Shown here: positions 26,673 through 34,179 of the stretch, one piece after another
Layout of the letters: the number at the start of each line of letters is the position of its first letter
Numbering within the stretch: position 1 is the stretch's first letter
Assembly (NCBI RefSeq): GCF_003555545.1
Contig: NZ_CP032157.1
Location: forward strand, 7,878,546 to 7,942,545
Direction: 5' to 3'
Source of the DNA: Paraflavitalea soli
GTDB lineage: Bacteria; Bacteroidota; Bacteroidia; Chitinophagales; Chitinophagaceae
DNA length: 64,000 nucleotides
Notes under the pieces: model-generated
Told to the model about the DNA's origin: nothing
Seen by the model: the letters and a program-made list of their open reading frames with translations, nothing else
The model's database searches: none
Translations under genes and position numbers: made by a program

Positions 26673-27233
26673 TTAAGTTGAATAGTTGGGGGCATTTGTG
26701 GAATGATGTTGGCGTTCTTTATAAAGCTCCCGCCTGAATTGTTTATCCCGCCTTCGCCATTCGAGCAATCCAAAAGAGGGCCGTTCAGCAGGGACATTTT
26801 TAAATAAGCCCTTGGCAGTAGGTCCCACAGCTGGCCTTGCCCGGCGATACGATGGCCTTAATACCGTAACAGGAGCTTCCTCAGACAGTTGCATCCCGCC
26901 ATATTGCGGGACATATTTTTGTGCAAGCCATTCGATGATATCCGTGGCCGACCACCCATATCTCAACCAGGTCATTACTTCTCCCGTGATCTTACAGCGG
27001 ACCTTATGTTTTTTATAGGGCAGTGGAACCGATGCATACACCTTCAACGCAATGGGCGAGGCTTTTGCCAGCAAGGCCGCATATTGCATAGTCTTGCGAA
27101 AGGCGGGGTCAGTTTTAACGCGCTTGCAGGTAATTGAACTGCGGGAGCGCATATAGTACTTTCCAAACATGAAATATACTGTTATAGGTCCGAAGGTGCC
27201 GATAAACGTAGGTATGGAGGTAAGTCGTGCCAT
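26673..27233 (-). CDS. Basic protein of unknown function
   Basis: 186 residues from the ATG at 27233; the frame to 27293 adds an unlikely leader. The N-terminal half is compact: MARLTSIPTFIGTFGPITVY, then GKYYMRSRSSITCKRVKTDPAFRKTMQ, then PYKKHKVRCKITGEVMTWLRYGWSATDIIEWL. The C-terminal half is Arg/Lys/Pro-rich and probably disordered (RPSYRRARPAVGP, EWRRRDKQFRRELYKERQ). I recall similar short proteins with the same first 100 residues in other Chitinophagaceae, often in several copies, but know no function for them. A nucleic-acid-binding role fits the charge. It is the first gene of a two-gene leftward unit with the HExxH protein, 7 bases apart. Confidence 0.55.
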   Translation of the reverse strand: MARLTSIPTFIGTFGPITVYFMFGKYYMRSRSSITCKRVKTDPAFRKTMQYAALLAKASPIALKVYASVPLPYKKHKVRCKITGEVMTWLRYGWSATDIIEWLAQKYVPQYGGMQLSEEAPVTVLRPSYRRARPAVGPTAKGLFKNVPAERPSFGLLEWRRRDKQFRRELYKERQHHSTNAPNYST

Positions 27234-27707
27234 AACGTTCTTTTTCCTAAAGGTAGGGCGTTTGTAAAGATGATCAACAGGCTGGTGACGCAATTGGTTA
27301 GGTTCTGTAACATTCTGTCATATTCAGTTAAAAACAGCCATTTAAAGTCATATTTTAACAAGGCAACAGAAAGGCCTCAGGACGGGGTTTGACAGGGGGC
27401 TTGTTCGGGACATGCTTGTACCAACACCGGAGATAAAGCGCATTTCATGCTCCTGTGAGATGAATTGAATGCTGGCTAGGCTTGTTTTGATTTTGGGCAT
27501 GGTTTGCGTCGGCCTAAGCGGGTACCGAATGAGATACGAATGAGGTACGACTCAGACCCAGGTGTGACTTACTAAAATAACTATACAGTATTCCTGAGTT
27601 AACTAAAATGGTTATACAGTAAATGTGACTGCCTGGGGCTCCAAAGAACCGCTTTCTTACAAGCCCCCCAATTGTTCAACCTGATCCAAAAACATCGGCG
27701 CTACCAT
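27234..27707. other. About 470 bases without a gene, between accessory genes and tRNA-Leu terminator
   Basis: No convincing reading frame is seen. The only structure noted is a pair of 20-base imperfect direct repeats, ACTAAAATAACTATACAGTA (27571-27590) and ACTAAAATGGTTATACAGTA (27602-27621), 31 bases apart, and a nearby doubled GAATGAGRTACGA. These could be regulator sites or a relic of insertion. Confidence 0.5.
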
Positions 27708-27735
27708 AAAAAAAGCCCCCGACATCGTCGGGGGC
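27708..27735 (-). terminator. Intrinsic terminator of tRNA-Leu
   Basis: GCCCCCGAC / GTCGGGGGC (27715-27735) is a 9-bp stem with a 3-base loop, followed on the minus strand by a seven-T run (27708-27714). It begins 6 bases past the tRNA 3' end. Confidence 0.88.
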
Positions 27736-27741
27736 TTCAAG

Positions 27742-27825
27742 TGCCCAGGAATGGATTCGAACCATCACACCCTTGCGAGCGCTGCGACCTGAACACAGTG
27801 CGTCTACCAATTTCGCCACCTGGGC
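27742..27825 (-). tRNA. tRNA-Leu (anticodon CAG)
   Basis: On the minus strand the acceptor stem GCCCAGG (27825-27819) pairs with CCTGGGC (27749-27743), with discriminator A and no encoded CCA. The D arm reads GGCGAAATTGGTAGACGC, the anticodon stem CTGTG/CGCAG encloses the loop TTCAGGT with anticodon CAG, a long variable arm follows, and the T arm contains GGTTCGAATCC. The 84-base length and long variable arm fit class II tRNA-Leu reading CUG. Confidence 0.95.
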
Positions 27826-27840
27826 AGGTGTATCATTCGA

Positions 27841-27872
27841 TCGTTGGCCTTTCAACTTTCCGACCGTTTGAC
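27841..27872. repeat. Octamer tract in the tRNA-Leu leader
   Basis: Four octamers, tcgttggc, ctttcaac, tttccgac, cgtttgac, lie between the promoter and the tRNA 5' end, so they are part of the tRNA precursor's leader if the promoter call is right. Confidence 0.65.
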
Positions 27873-27889
27873 TTTGTTATTCAGGGGTG

Positions 27890-27920
27890 CAAATATAGGA
27901 CAAATCGCAATTGCACAAAA
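27890..27920 (-). promoter_or_regulatory. Bacteroidota-type promoter of tRNA-Leu
   Basis: On the minus strand TTTTG (27920-27916) is followed after 18 bases by TATATTTG (27897-27890), matching the TTTG ... TAnnTTTG consensus of the Bacteroidota primary sigma factor. Transcription should begin near 27883, giving a leader of about 58 bases. Confidence 0.7.
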
Positions 27921-27928
27921 GAGTTTTT

Positions 27929-28855
27929 TTAATTTGTTTGCTCATTTCTTTTCCAGCCTATCAGCAGCACCCCAATGATAACCAGTATAGTACCAATAAT
28001 TTGTTCCAGGAAAATACCTTCCCCCAGTATAAAATGCGCCTGTAATATGGTCGAAACCGGCCCGATACTGGAAATAATAGCCACATTATTGGAGCCGATC
28101 TTCTTCATGCCATAAGAGATCAGAAAAGAGGGGATTACAGTAGCTATAATGGCCAGCAGGATGCCATACCACCAAAGGCCGGCCCCTTGCTGTAAAGCGC
28201 CGGTATTGCCCGCAAACAGGAAATGCGTGAAAATACCCCCTGTAGCCGCCAGCATCGCATAGGCCGTAAATTTGGCAGCGCCCACCTTGGGAATAATATA
28301 GCCGCTGCCCGCTATATAGATCGAATACGTAATGGCGCACAGGAAAATAAACAGGCTGCCATAAAAGAAGTTAGGGTTATGCATATCCACCCGCAGTTCA
28401 CCAAAATAAGCCAGCCCAATGCCCACATACGTAAGCACCAACGCCACCTTCTGCATCCGTTGGATTGGCTGTTTGAATACAAACGCATTGATCAATACCG
28501 CGAAAGTAGGGTAGAGGAACAGGATCAACCTTTCCAGTCCCGCAGAAATGTATTGCAGACCCACAAAATCAAACAAACTACTAAGGTAATAACCAAAGAT
28601 GCCCAGGATCAGTACATACAGCCATTGGCGCCTGGTAAGCCGTGTATTGTCCTGTTGTTTACTCACCACCCATGCGGCTGCCACATAAAAGGGCAGCGAA
28701 AAGATCATGCGCAGCGTGAGCAACGTGAGCGCATCTACTTTTACATGCGTAAACGCCAGCTTCACAATGATCGCTTTCGTGGAGAACAGGATCGAGCCCA
28801 GAAAGGCAATCATAAATCCCCAGGTAGTGGTATTATATTTCTTTAGCTCCGTCAT
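27929..28855 (-). CDS. DMT-superfamily (EamA) transporter
   Basis: About 308 residues from the ATG at 28855; the upstream ATG at 28879 adds only a short extension. Ten hydrophobic helices are visible in two EamA repeats: repeat one with GFMIAFLGSILFSTKAIIVKL and SAGLERLILFLYPTFAVLINAF, repeat two with FFYGSLFIFLCAITYSIYIAG and GPVSTILQAHFILGEGIFLEQIIGTILVIIGVLLIG, the last stretch being the typical EamA closing segment. Such proteins export or import small metabolites across the inner membrane; direction and substrate are unknown. It is on its own transcript, ending just before the tRNA-Leu promoter. Confidence 0.88.
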   Translation of the reverse strand: MTELKKYNTTTWGFMIAFLGSILFSTKAIIVKLAFTHVKVDALTLLTLRMIFSLPFYVAAAWVVSKQQDNTRLTRRQWLYVLILGIFGYYLSSLFDFVGLQYISAGLERLILFLYPTFAVLINAFVFKQPIQRMQKVALVLTYVGIGLAYFGELRVDMHNPNFFYGSLFIFLCAITYSIYIAGSGYIIPKVGAAKFTAYAMLAATGGIFTHFLFAGNTGALQQGAGLWWYGILLAIIATVIPSFLISYGMKKIGSNNVAIISSIGPVSTILQAHFILGEGIFLEQIIGTILVIIGVLLIGWKRNEQTN

Positions 28856-28956
28856 CAATAAAAATAGCCCTGGCAGCAAGTAGCAAACACCCGCAACCAG
28901 GGCTGAAAATGAAAATCTTTTCTGTATCTAACCCTCAGAATACCCGCAATCGCTCC

Positions 28957-28984
28957 TGTATTCTAAATGCTGTATTCTTGATTC
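28957..28984. repeat. Heptamer tract B abutting the dapD stop codon
   Basis: Four units, tgtattc, taaatgc, tgtattc, ttgattc, end at base 28984; the dapD stop codon occupies 28985-28987 with no gap. Confidence 0.8.
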
Positions 28985-29797
28985 CTACACGCTCACATTG
29001 AAATCCCGCAATGCATCATTCAGGCTCGTCTTCAGGTCTGTACTGGGTTTGCGTTGTCCAATGATCAGGGCGCAACCTACATTGTATTCACCCGCCGGGA
29101 ACTTTTTGGTATACGAACCTGGTATCACTACACTGCGCGCAGGTACCCGGCCCTTGTATTCTACCGGCTCTGCGCCGCTTACATCGATGATCTTCGTGCT
29201 CTTGGTCAGTACCACATTCGCGCCCAGCACCGCTTCTTTTTCTACCACTACACCTTCCACTACAATACAACGGCTGCCAATAAAGCAACCATCTTCCACG
29301 ATCACCGGCGTAGCCTGTAAAGGTTCCAATACACCACCAATGCCTACGCCGCCACTCAGGTGCACCCCTTTGCCGATCTGTGCACAGCTGCCTACGGTAG
29401 CCCAGGTATCCACCATCGTGCCCTCATCTACATAAGCGCCGATGTTTACATAAGAAGGCATCAACACCACATTGCGGCCAATGAAAGCGCCATAACGTGC
29501 AATAGCATGAGGTACCGCACGCACACCAATATCTTTATAATTGCTCTTGAGTACCATTTTATCATAAAATTCAAAAGGCCCCATCGTCCAGGTCTGCATT
29601 TGCTGAATGCCAAAATACAACAGGATCGCCTGCTTCACCCATTCATTCACCGCCCAGCCCTGCTCACCGGGAGAGGCTACCCGCAATAAACCCTTGTCCA
29701 CTTCAGCGATCACAGATCTTACCGCTTCACTGTATTTATTCTCTTTTAATAACTCCCGGTTGCCCCAGGCTTCAACAATCAGTTGTTGTAATTCCAT
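28985..29797 (-). CDS. dapD: 2,3,4,5-tetrahydropyridine-2,6-dicarboxylate N-succinyltransferase
   Basis: The protein has 270 residues, the standard length. The N-terminal helical domain (ELQQLIVEAWGNRELL) is followed by the left-handed beta-helix with hexapeptide repeats: GAFIGRNVVLMPSYVNIGAYVDEGTMVDTWATVGSCAQIGKGVHLSGGVGIGGVLEP, a block highly diagnostic for DapD, then IVEDGCFIGSRCIVVEGVVV. The enzyme adds succinyl from succinyl-CoA to tetrahydrodipicolinate in the succinylase branch of lysine/diaminopimelate synthesis in the cytoplasm. It is monocistronic here, read away from the Sua5-type gene. Its stop codon directly follows a heptamer tract on the genomic map. Confidence 0.97.
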   Translation of the reverse strand: MELQQLIVEAWGNRELLKENKYSEAVRSVIAEVDKGLLRVASPGEQGWAVNEWVKQAILLYFGIQQMQTWTMGPFEFYDKMVLKSNYKDIGVRAVPHAIARYGAFIGRNVVLMPSYVNIGAYVDEGTMVDTWATVGSCAQIGKGVHLSGGVGIGGVLEPLQATPVIVEDGCFIGSRCIVVEGVVVEKEAVLGANVVLTKSTKIIDVSGAEPVEYKGRVPARSVVIPGSYTKKFPAGEYNVGCALIIGQRKPSTDLKTSLNDALRDFNVSV

Positions 29798-29938
29798 GAT
29801 GAAGAATTTTTTGCAAATCTACTATATGCCAGCCATATTTACCGGAACAATGCCGCAACTACCCGCTTCCGGAACAGGGAAAACCCTGGTGCCGCCACTG
29901 GTTTTTCGCGTCTTGCAATTACACAATACATTTGCAGC

Positions 29939-30505
29939 ATGGATTTCAATACCGATGTAGAAAATAGCCTGTCAGTATTGCAGGCAGGTGGCCTCATTTT
30001 ATATCCTACAGATACCATCTGGGGCATAGGTTGTGATGCCACCAATGCTGATGCGGTGCGCAGGATCTATGAACTGAAGAAAAGACCCGAGTCAAAAAGC
30101 ATGATCGTATTGCTGGCCGACCAGCGCGATCTGCTTCAGTATGTGGCCAGCCCCGACCTGGCCGTGTTCGATTTCCTGGAGGCAGCTACCAAACCCACCA
30201 CCGTTATTTATGATGGGGCTATTGGTCTGGCCGACAACCTCGTGGGCCAGGATGGCACCATCGCCATCCGCATTGTACAGGAAACTTTCTGTAAGCACCT
30301 CATCAAGCGTTTCCGCAAGCCCATCGTCTCTACTTCCGCCAATATCAGCAATGAGCCCGCACCCCGTACCTTTGCCGATATTCCGGAAGCCATCAAACAA
30401 CAGGTGGATTATGTGGTGCAATACCGGCAACAGGATGCTGCTATTGCGGCGCCTTCTGCCGTGGTACGATGGGAGCGGGGACAGGTAACAGTGATCAGGC
30501 CATAA
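29939..30505 (+). CDS. Sua5/YciO/YrdC-type L-threonylcarbamoyladenylate synthase
   Basis: The protein has 188 residues, a single YrdC domain: GGLILYPTDTIWGIGCDATN, AVRRIYELKKRPESKSMIVLL, KPTTVIYDG, TIAIRIVQETFCKHLIKRFRKPIVSTSANISNEPAPRTF. These are the ATP, threonine and bicarbonate binding areas of the TsaC/Sua5 fold. The enzyme makes threonylcarbamoyl-AMP for the t6A37 tRNA modification. It lacks the extra Sua5 C-terminal domain, so it is TsaC/YciO length. A sequence TACATTTG, matching the -7 consensus, ends only four bases before the ATG, so the transcript may be almost leaderless. A nearby tRNA-modifying and tRNA-processing set (CCA enzyme, MiaA) is scattered over the next 5 kb. Confidence 0.9.
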   Translation: MDFNTDVENSLSVLQAGGLILYPTDTIWGIGCDATNADAVRRIYELKKRPESKSMIVLLADQRDLLQYVASPDLAVFDFLEAATKPTTVIYDGAIGLADNLVGQDGTIAIRIVQETFCKHLIKRFRKPIVSTSANISNEPAPRTFADIPEAIKQQVDYVVQYRQQDAAIAAPSAVVRWERGQVTVIRP

Positions 30506-30514
30506 TTCCTTGCC

Positions 30515-30600
30515 CTGCTTTGCCTGTCGAAGGGTGGGTCGCCCTCAAAGGGCGTCTCCCCCTGATCTAAAGGAGCTTGTCGAAAACGGACTAAACGGAT
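30515..30600. repeat. R1 plus R2 composite repeat
   Basis: TTTGCCTGTCGAAGGGTGGG leads into a degenerate R2 palindrome at 30532-30561 (GGGTGGGTCGCCC, then GGGCGTCTCCCC), followed by CTGATCTAAAGGAGC and another TTGTCGAA. Order and ending match other R1-R2 copies. Confidence 0.75.
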
Positions 30601-30623
30601 CTAAAGGCGCGGTAACAATCTTA

Positions 30624-30651
30624 CATTCTGAATTCTAAATTCGAAATAACC
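30624..30651. repeat. Heptamer tract B in front of the GT9 start codon
   Basis: Units cattctg, aattcta, aattcga and aataacc end two bases before the GTG at 30654. Confidence 0.6.
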
Positions 30652-30653
30652 CA

Positions 30654-31661
30654 GTGCAATTCCTCGTCATACAAACTGCCTTCATAGGTGATGTAGTGCT
30701 GGCTACCGGCATTATTGAAAAACTGCACCGCCATTTCCCGGATGCAGAGATCGATTTTATGGTACGCAAAGGCAATGAGGGACTGTTGAAGAACCATCCT
30801 TTCCTGCGCGAAGTACTGGTATGGGATAAACGCTCCGGCCAAAAGAACAGGAACTTGTTGAAACTGCTTCGGCAGGTACGTTCCCGCAGGTATGATAAGG
30901 TGATCAATGTGCAGCGCTTTGCAGCTACCGGATTGCTGACCGCTTTTTCCGGTGCAAAGGAAACCATTGGTTTTGATAAAAATCCTTTCAGTCGCTTTTT
31001 TACAAAGCGCGTCAAACACATCATCAGCGATGGCGCCACCACCCGCCACGAAATAGAAAGGAACGACGAGCTCATCAGGTCTTTTGTACCCGGTGACCCC
31101 ATGAAGCCGAGGCTTTACCCCAGCCAGGCCGATTACGAAAAAGTAAAACCCTATCAGGAAATTCCTTACCTCACCATTTCTCCGGCATCTGTATGGTTTA
31201 CCAAAATGTACCCTGCCGGTAAATGGGCATTGTTCCTGCAAAAATTACCCCCCATCTATAATATTTACTTGTTGGGTGGTCCCGGCGACGCATCACTGGC
31301 CGACAGTATAAAAGAAGCGGTGCCAAATGCACCGGTCACCAATTTATGTGGGCAGCTCAACTTCCTGCAGTCTACCGCCCTCATGCACAAGGCTGTGATG
31401 AATTATGTAAATGATTCAGCGCCCATGCACTTTGCTTCTGCTGTCAATGCACCTGTTACAGCCGTGTATTGCTCCACCCTGCCTTCATTTGGATTCGGCC
31501 CCTTGTCTGATAAACGATTTATTGTTGAAATAGAAGAACCCCTTCCTTGTCGCCCTTGTGGGCTGCATGGACGCAAAACCTGTCCCCTGGGACATTTCAA
31601 ATGCGCTTACAACATAAAGGAGGATCAACTGCTGGAAACGATAGCAGCGCGTGAATCGTGA
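30654..31661 (+). CDS. Glycosyltransferase family 9, heptosyltransferase-like
   Basis: The protein has 335 residues starting at a GTG. MQFLVIQTAFIGDVVLATGI is the usual GT9 opening (compare ALIGDVVLTTP), with VIDFM-like DFMVRKGNEGLL, KVINVQRFAATGLLTAFSGA, the donor-site block LTISPASVWFTKMYPAGKWALF, YLLGGPGD, and NYVNDSAPMHFASAVNAPVTAVY. The Asp of NDS and the PMHxA motif form the ADP-heptose binding site in relatives. It ends with an unusual Cys cluster, CRPCGLHGRKTCPLGHFKC, common in this group. The enzyme should add heptose or a related sugar to the LPS core in the cytoplasm. The next gene's upstream frame overlaps its end, but its real start is 74 bases on. Confidence 0.88.
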   Translation: MQFLVIQTAFIGDVVLATGIIEKLHRHFPDAEIDFMVRKGNEGLLKNHPFLREVLVWDKRSGQKNRNLLKLLRQVRSRRYDKVINVQRFAATGLLTAFSGAKETIGFDKNPFSRFFTKRVKHIISDGATTRHEIERNDELIRSFVPGDPMKPRLYPSQADYEKVKPYQEIPYLTISPASVWFTKMYPAGKWALFLQKLPPIYNIYLLGGPGDASLADSIKEAVPNAPVTNLCGQLNFLQSTALMHKAVMNYVNDSAPMHFASAVNAPVTAVYCSTLPSFGFGPLSDKRFIVEIEEPLPCRPCGLHGRKTCPLGHFKCAYNIKEDQLLETIAARES

Positions 31662-31681
31662 ATCCTCCCGGCCGCGATACC

Positions 31682-31723
31682 AGATTCTGTATCCTGTATT
31701 CTATATTCTCTATTCTTGTATTT
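31682..31723. repeat. Heptamer tract B before the CCA-enzyme gene
   Basis: Six units: agattct, gtatcct, gtattct, atattct, ctattct, tgtattt. The tract ends 11 bases before the ATG at 31735. Confidence 0.8.
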
Positions 31724-31734
31724 ACATTTGCCCC

Positions 31735-33294
31735 ATGGATATCCGGTGTACCGATAAGGAATTATTTGTTTTTAATAAAATTGGCCATGCTGCAGCCGAC
31801 CTGGGCATAGAAGCCTGGATCATCGGTGGCTTCGTACGCGACAAATTGATTGGCCGCAATACCAAGGATGCCGATATTGTATGCGTAGGCGATGGTATCG
31901 AACTCGCCAATCGCGTGGCCGACCGCTTCAACCCCCGCCCCCCTGTCGCTTTTTTCAAGACCTACGGTACCGCACAGATCAAATTGAAAGATTTTTATGA
32001 CCACCAGGATATAGAAGAATTGGGCATTTCGGAAAAGGGAGACGATCCACTGGCTGAAAGAGGAGATGATTCACCGGCTGAAGACGGATCTGCTCCACCC
32101 TCCTTCAGGAAAGAGGGCGGGGGAGAGGCCGCCTTCGAGATCGAATTCGTAGGTGCCCGCAAAGAAAGTTACCGCTACCATAGCCGCAATCCCGAAGTAT
32201 TGCCTGGCACCATCAAGGACGACCAGGATCGTCGTGATTTTACGATCAATGCCATGGCCATTAGTCTGAATAAAGCCGATTTTGGCACCCTGGTAGATCC
32301 TTTTAACGGGATAAAAGACCTGGAAAACAAGCTCATCCGCACACCTCTCGATCCATTACAAACCTTTAGTGATGATCCCCTGCGCATGATGCGGGCCATT
32401 CGGTTTGCAGCGCAACTTGGTTTTACCATCCATCCCCCTGTATTCCAGGCCATCAAAGACAATGTAGAACGTATCCGCATAATTTCCCAGGAACGCATCA
32501 CCGATGAATTGAACAAAATATTACTCAGCAATAAACCCTCTGTGGGCTTCGACCTGTTGTACAAGGCCGGTTTATTGCACATTATTTTCCCCCAAATGAT
32601 CGACCTGGTGGGAGCTGAATTTGTTGACGGATTGGGACACAAGGATAATTTTTACCATACCCTCCAGGTAGTCGATAACATTAGCCGGCATACCAACGAT
32701 CTCTGGTTGCGTTGGGCAGCATTATTGCACGATATCGGCAAGCCCCCCACTAAAAAATTTGAGGCCGGTCATGGCTGGACCTTCCATGGCCACGAAGTAG
32801 TGGGAGGCCGCATGGTGCCCCGGATCTTCGCCCGGCTAAAGCTCCCCCAAAACGAGAAAATGCGTTTTGTACGCAAGCTCGTTGAACTGCATTTGCGTCC
32901 CATTAGTTTAACCAAAGAGGATATTACCGATTCAGCTATCCGCCGCCTGCTGTTTGATGCAGGCGATGATATCGAAGCACTCATGATGTTGTGCAGCGCC
33001 GACATTACCTCCAAAAACAAACAAAAGGTAAAACGTTACCTCGAAAATTTCGAATTGGTCAAACTGCGCCTGCACGAAGTAGAGGAAAAAGACCGTATTC
33101 GCAATTGGCAGCCACCCATTACCGGTGAAATGGTCATGGAAATATTTGGCCTGACACCCTGTAAACAGGTGGGCGATATTAAAAATGCTATCCGGGAGGC
33201 CATCCTGGATGGAAAAATTGACAATAATTATGACGCTGCTTATGATTTTATGCTGAAAACAGCGGACGAATTGGGACTAAAACCTGTCATATAA
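31735..33294 (+). CDS. CCA-adding tRNA nucleotidyltransferase with HD domain and an unusual insertion
   Basis: About 519 residues from the ATG at 31735. The class II nucleotidyltransferase head reads AWIIGGFVRDKLIGRNTKDAD, with metal-binding Asp45 and Asp47, then DDQDRRDFTINAMA, LIRTPLDPLQTFSDDPLRMMRAIRFAAQLGF and IDELNKILL. An HD phosphohydrolase domain follows (ALLHDIGKP, FHGHEVVG). It repairs or adds the 3' CCA of tRNAs, needed here because tRNA-Leu at 27.8 kb does not encode CCA. Odd: between KLKDFYD and IEFVGARKESYR, where relatives run directly on, there are ~45 extra residues (about 92-134) with the repeat GDDPLAER/GDDSPAED and a SAPPSFRKEGGGE stretch. The insertion keeps frame, so the enzyme is probably active. 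Confidence 0.92.
   Translation: MDIRCTDKELFVFNKIGHAAADLGIEAWIIGGFVRDKLIGRNTKDADIVCVGDGIELANRVADRFNPRPPVAFFKTYGTAQIKLKDFYDHQDIEELGISEKGDDPLAERGDDSPAEDGSAPPSFRKEGGGEAAFEIEFVGARKESYRYHSRNPEVLPGTIKDDQDRRDFTINAMAISLNKADFGTLVDPFNGIKDLENKLIRTPLDPLQTFSDDPLRMMRAIRFAAQLGFTIHPPVFQAIKDNVERIRIISQERITDELNKILLSNKPSVGFDLLYKAGLLHIIFPQMIDLVGAEFVDGLGHKDNFYHTLQVVDNISRHTNDLWLRWAALLHDIGKPPTKKFEAGHGWTFHGHEVVGGRMVPRIFARLKLPQNEKMRFVRKLVELHLRPISLTKEDITDSAIRRLLFDAGDDIEALMMLCSADITSKNKQKVKRYLENFELVKLRLHEVEEKDRIRNWQPPITGEMVMEIFGLTPCKQVGDIKNAIREAILDGKIDNNYDAAYDFMLKTADELGLKPVI
31993..32137. repeat. In-frame repeat-like insertion inside the CCA-enzyme gene
   Basis: Within this stretch lie a 24-base direct repeat (GGAGACGATCCACTGGCTGA and GGAGATGATTCACCGGCTGA at 32039 and 32063) and a hairpin-like block CTCCACCCTC ... 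GAGGGCGGGGGAG near 32095-32128. That block resembles intergenic repeats found between Bacteroidota genes, not a protein domain. Confidence 0.6.
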
Positions 33295-33361
33295 ATACCA
33301 TGTGGAAAATGCTTTGCTGGTATGATAGTTGTGCGAAAAAAAGAGTTTAGCAGAATTACAC

Positions 33362-33369
33362 TACTTTTG
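33362..33369 (+). promoter_or_regulatory. Candidate -7 box TACTTTTG
   Basis: TACTTTTG fits the TAnnTTTG consensus and lies 68 bases before the ATG of the pRiA4-like gene. No well-placed -33 element was found, so it is tentative. Confidence 0.35.
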
Positions 33370-33402
33370 GAACAGTAGACTGCAAAGATTATCCGGTGAT
33401 AA

Positions 33403-33437
33403 AACCAGAAAACCAAAAACCAGAAACACGTAACAAC
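33403..33437. repeat. Heptamer tract of the AAACCAG type abutting a start codon
   Basis: Five units, aaccaga, aaaccaa, aaaccag, aaacacg, taacaac, end at 33437; the ATG is at 33438. Confidence 0.7.
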
Positions 33438-34016
33438 ATGGCTGTATTAAAATTCAGGATATATTTTGAGGAAGACGATAGCATTTATCGCGATGTAGCC
33501 GTAAAACATACCCAATCGTTTTTACAGCTGCACCAGATCATCCTGAAAGCATATGAGTTTGACAGCAAACATCAGGCTACTTTCTACCGCAGCAACGACA
33601 ACTGGCAACGCGGAAGGGAGATCAGCCTGGCCAAATACGACAAGGCCTATAAAGTGGCCCCCCTGCTCATGGAGGAAACCACCATCGGATCAGAGATCCG
33701 TGATCCCAACCAAAAGTTTATTTACACTTACGATTTTGTGAAAGGTTGGAGTTTCATGGTGGAGCTCATCAATGTATCCAAAGAAGAAAATGCGAAACTC
33801 GATTATCCCGTTGTCGTAAAGACCGAAGGCATTGCCCCTTCACAATATGGGACCAAAGGACTCGTGGGCGATAAACTCACAGAAGTAGAAGAAAAATATG
33901 ACCTGAAGGCCGGCGCAGAAGGATTCAGTACCGAAGGAGATGATGATGGACTGGGTGAAGAAGAAGGGGCAGAAGAAGGAGCAGACGACGATGGCGGCAA
34001 AGACGAAGAGATTTAA
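33438..34016 (+). CDS. Plasmid pRiA4b ORF-3-like domain protein with acidic tail
   Basis: 192 residues from the ATG at 33438; the longer frame before it consists of repeat sequence. The N-terminal ~150 residues match the pRiA4b-type domain (LKFRIYFEEDDSIYRDVAV, FLQLHQIILKAYEFDSKHQATF, KFIYTYDFVKGWSFMVELI), a fold also seen in transposon passenger proteins. The C-terminus is very acidic (EEEGAEEGADDDGGKDEE) and likely disordered. No function is known for these in Bacteroidota, though they are widely conserved and usually single copy near housekeeping genes. It is cytoplasmic, monocistronic and followed by a strong terminator. Confidence 0.75.
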   Translation: MAVLKFRIYFEEDDSIYRDVAVKHTQSFLQLHQIILKAYEFDSKHQATFYRSNDNWQRGREISLAKYDKAYKVAPLLMEETTIGSEIRDPNQKFIYTYDFVKGWSFMVELINVSKEENAKLDYPVVVKTEGIAPSQYGTKGLVGDKLTEVEEKYDLKAGAEGFSTEGDDDGLGEEEGAEEGADDDGGKDEEI

Positions 34017-34038
34017 AAGATTCCCGGAATGTATATAG

Positions 34039-34075
34039 GAGGTGATGCCCATAATGAGGAGGTCACCTCTTTTTT
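34039..34075 (+). terminator. Intrinsic terminator
   Basis: Arms GAGGTGA (34039-34045) and TCACCTC (34063-34069) followed by a run of six T, downstream of the pRiA4-like gene. Confidence 0.75.
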
Positions 34076-34107
34076 GTTAACACACGTCTTAGTCAGGTTA
34101 GATCACT

Positions 34108-34165
34108 TGTCAGGCTGAGCCTGTCGAAGCCGTCTAAAGTAGCCTGACGAAGGCGTCTTCCTGAA
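34108..34165. repeat. R1-type repeat without hairpin
   Basis: TGTCAGGCTGAGCCTGTCGA, then AGCCGTCTAAAGTAGCCTGA, then CGAAGGCGTC. It lies just ahead of miaA. Confidence 0.8.
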
Positions 34166-34179
34166 AAGGAAAATCAGCC

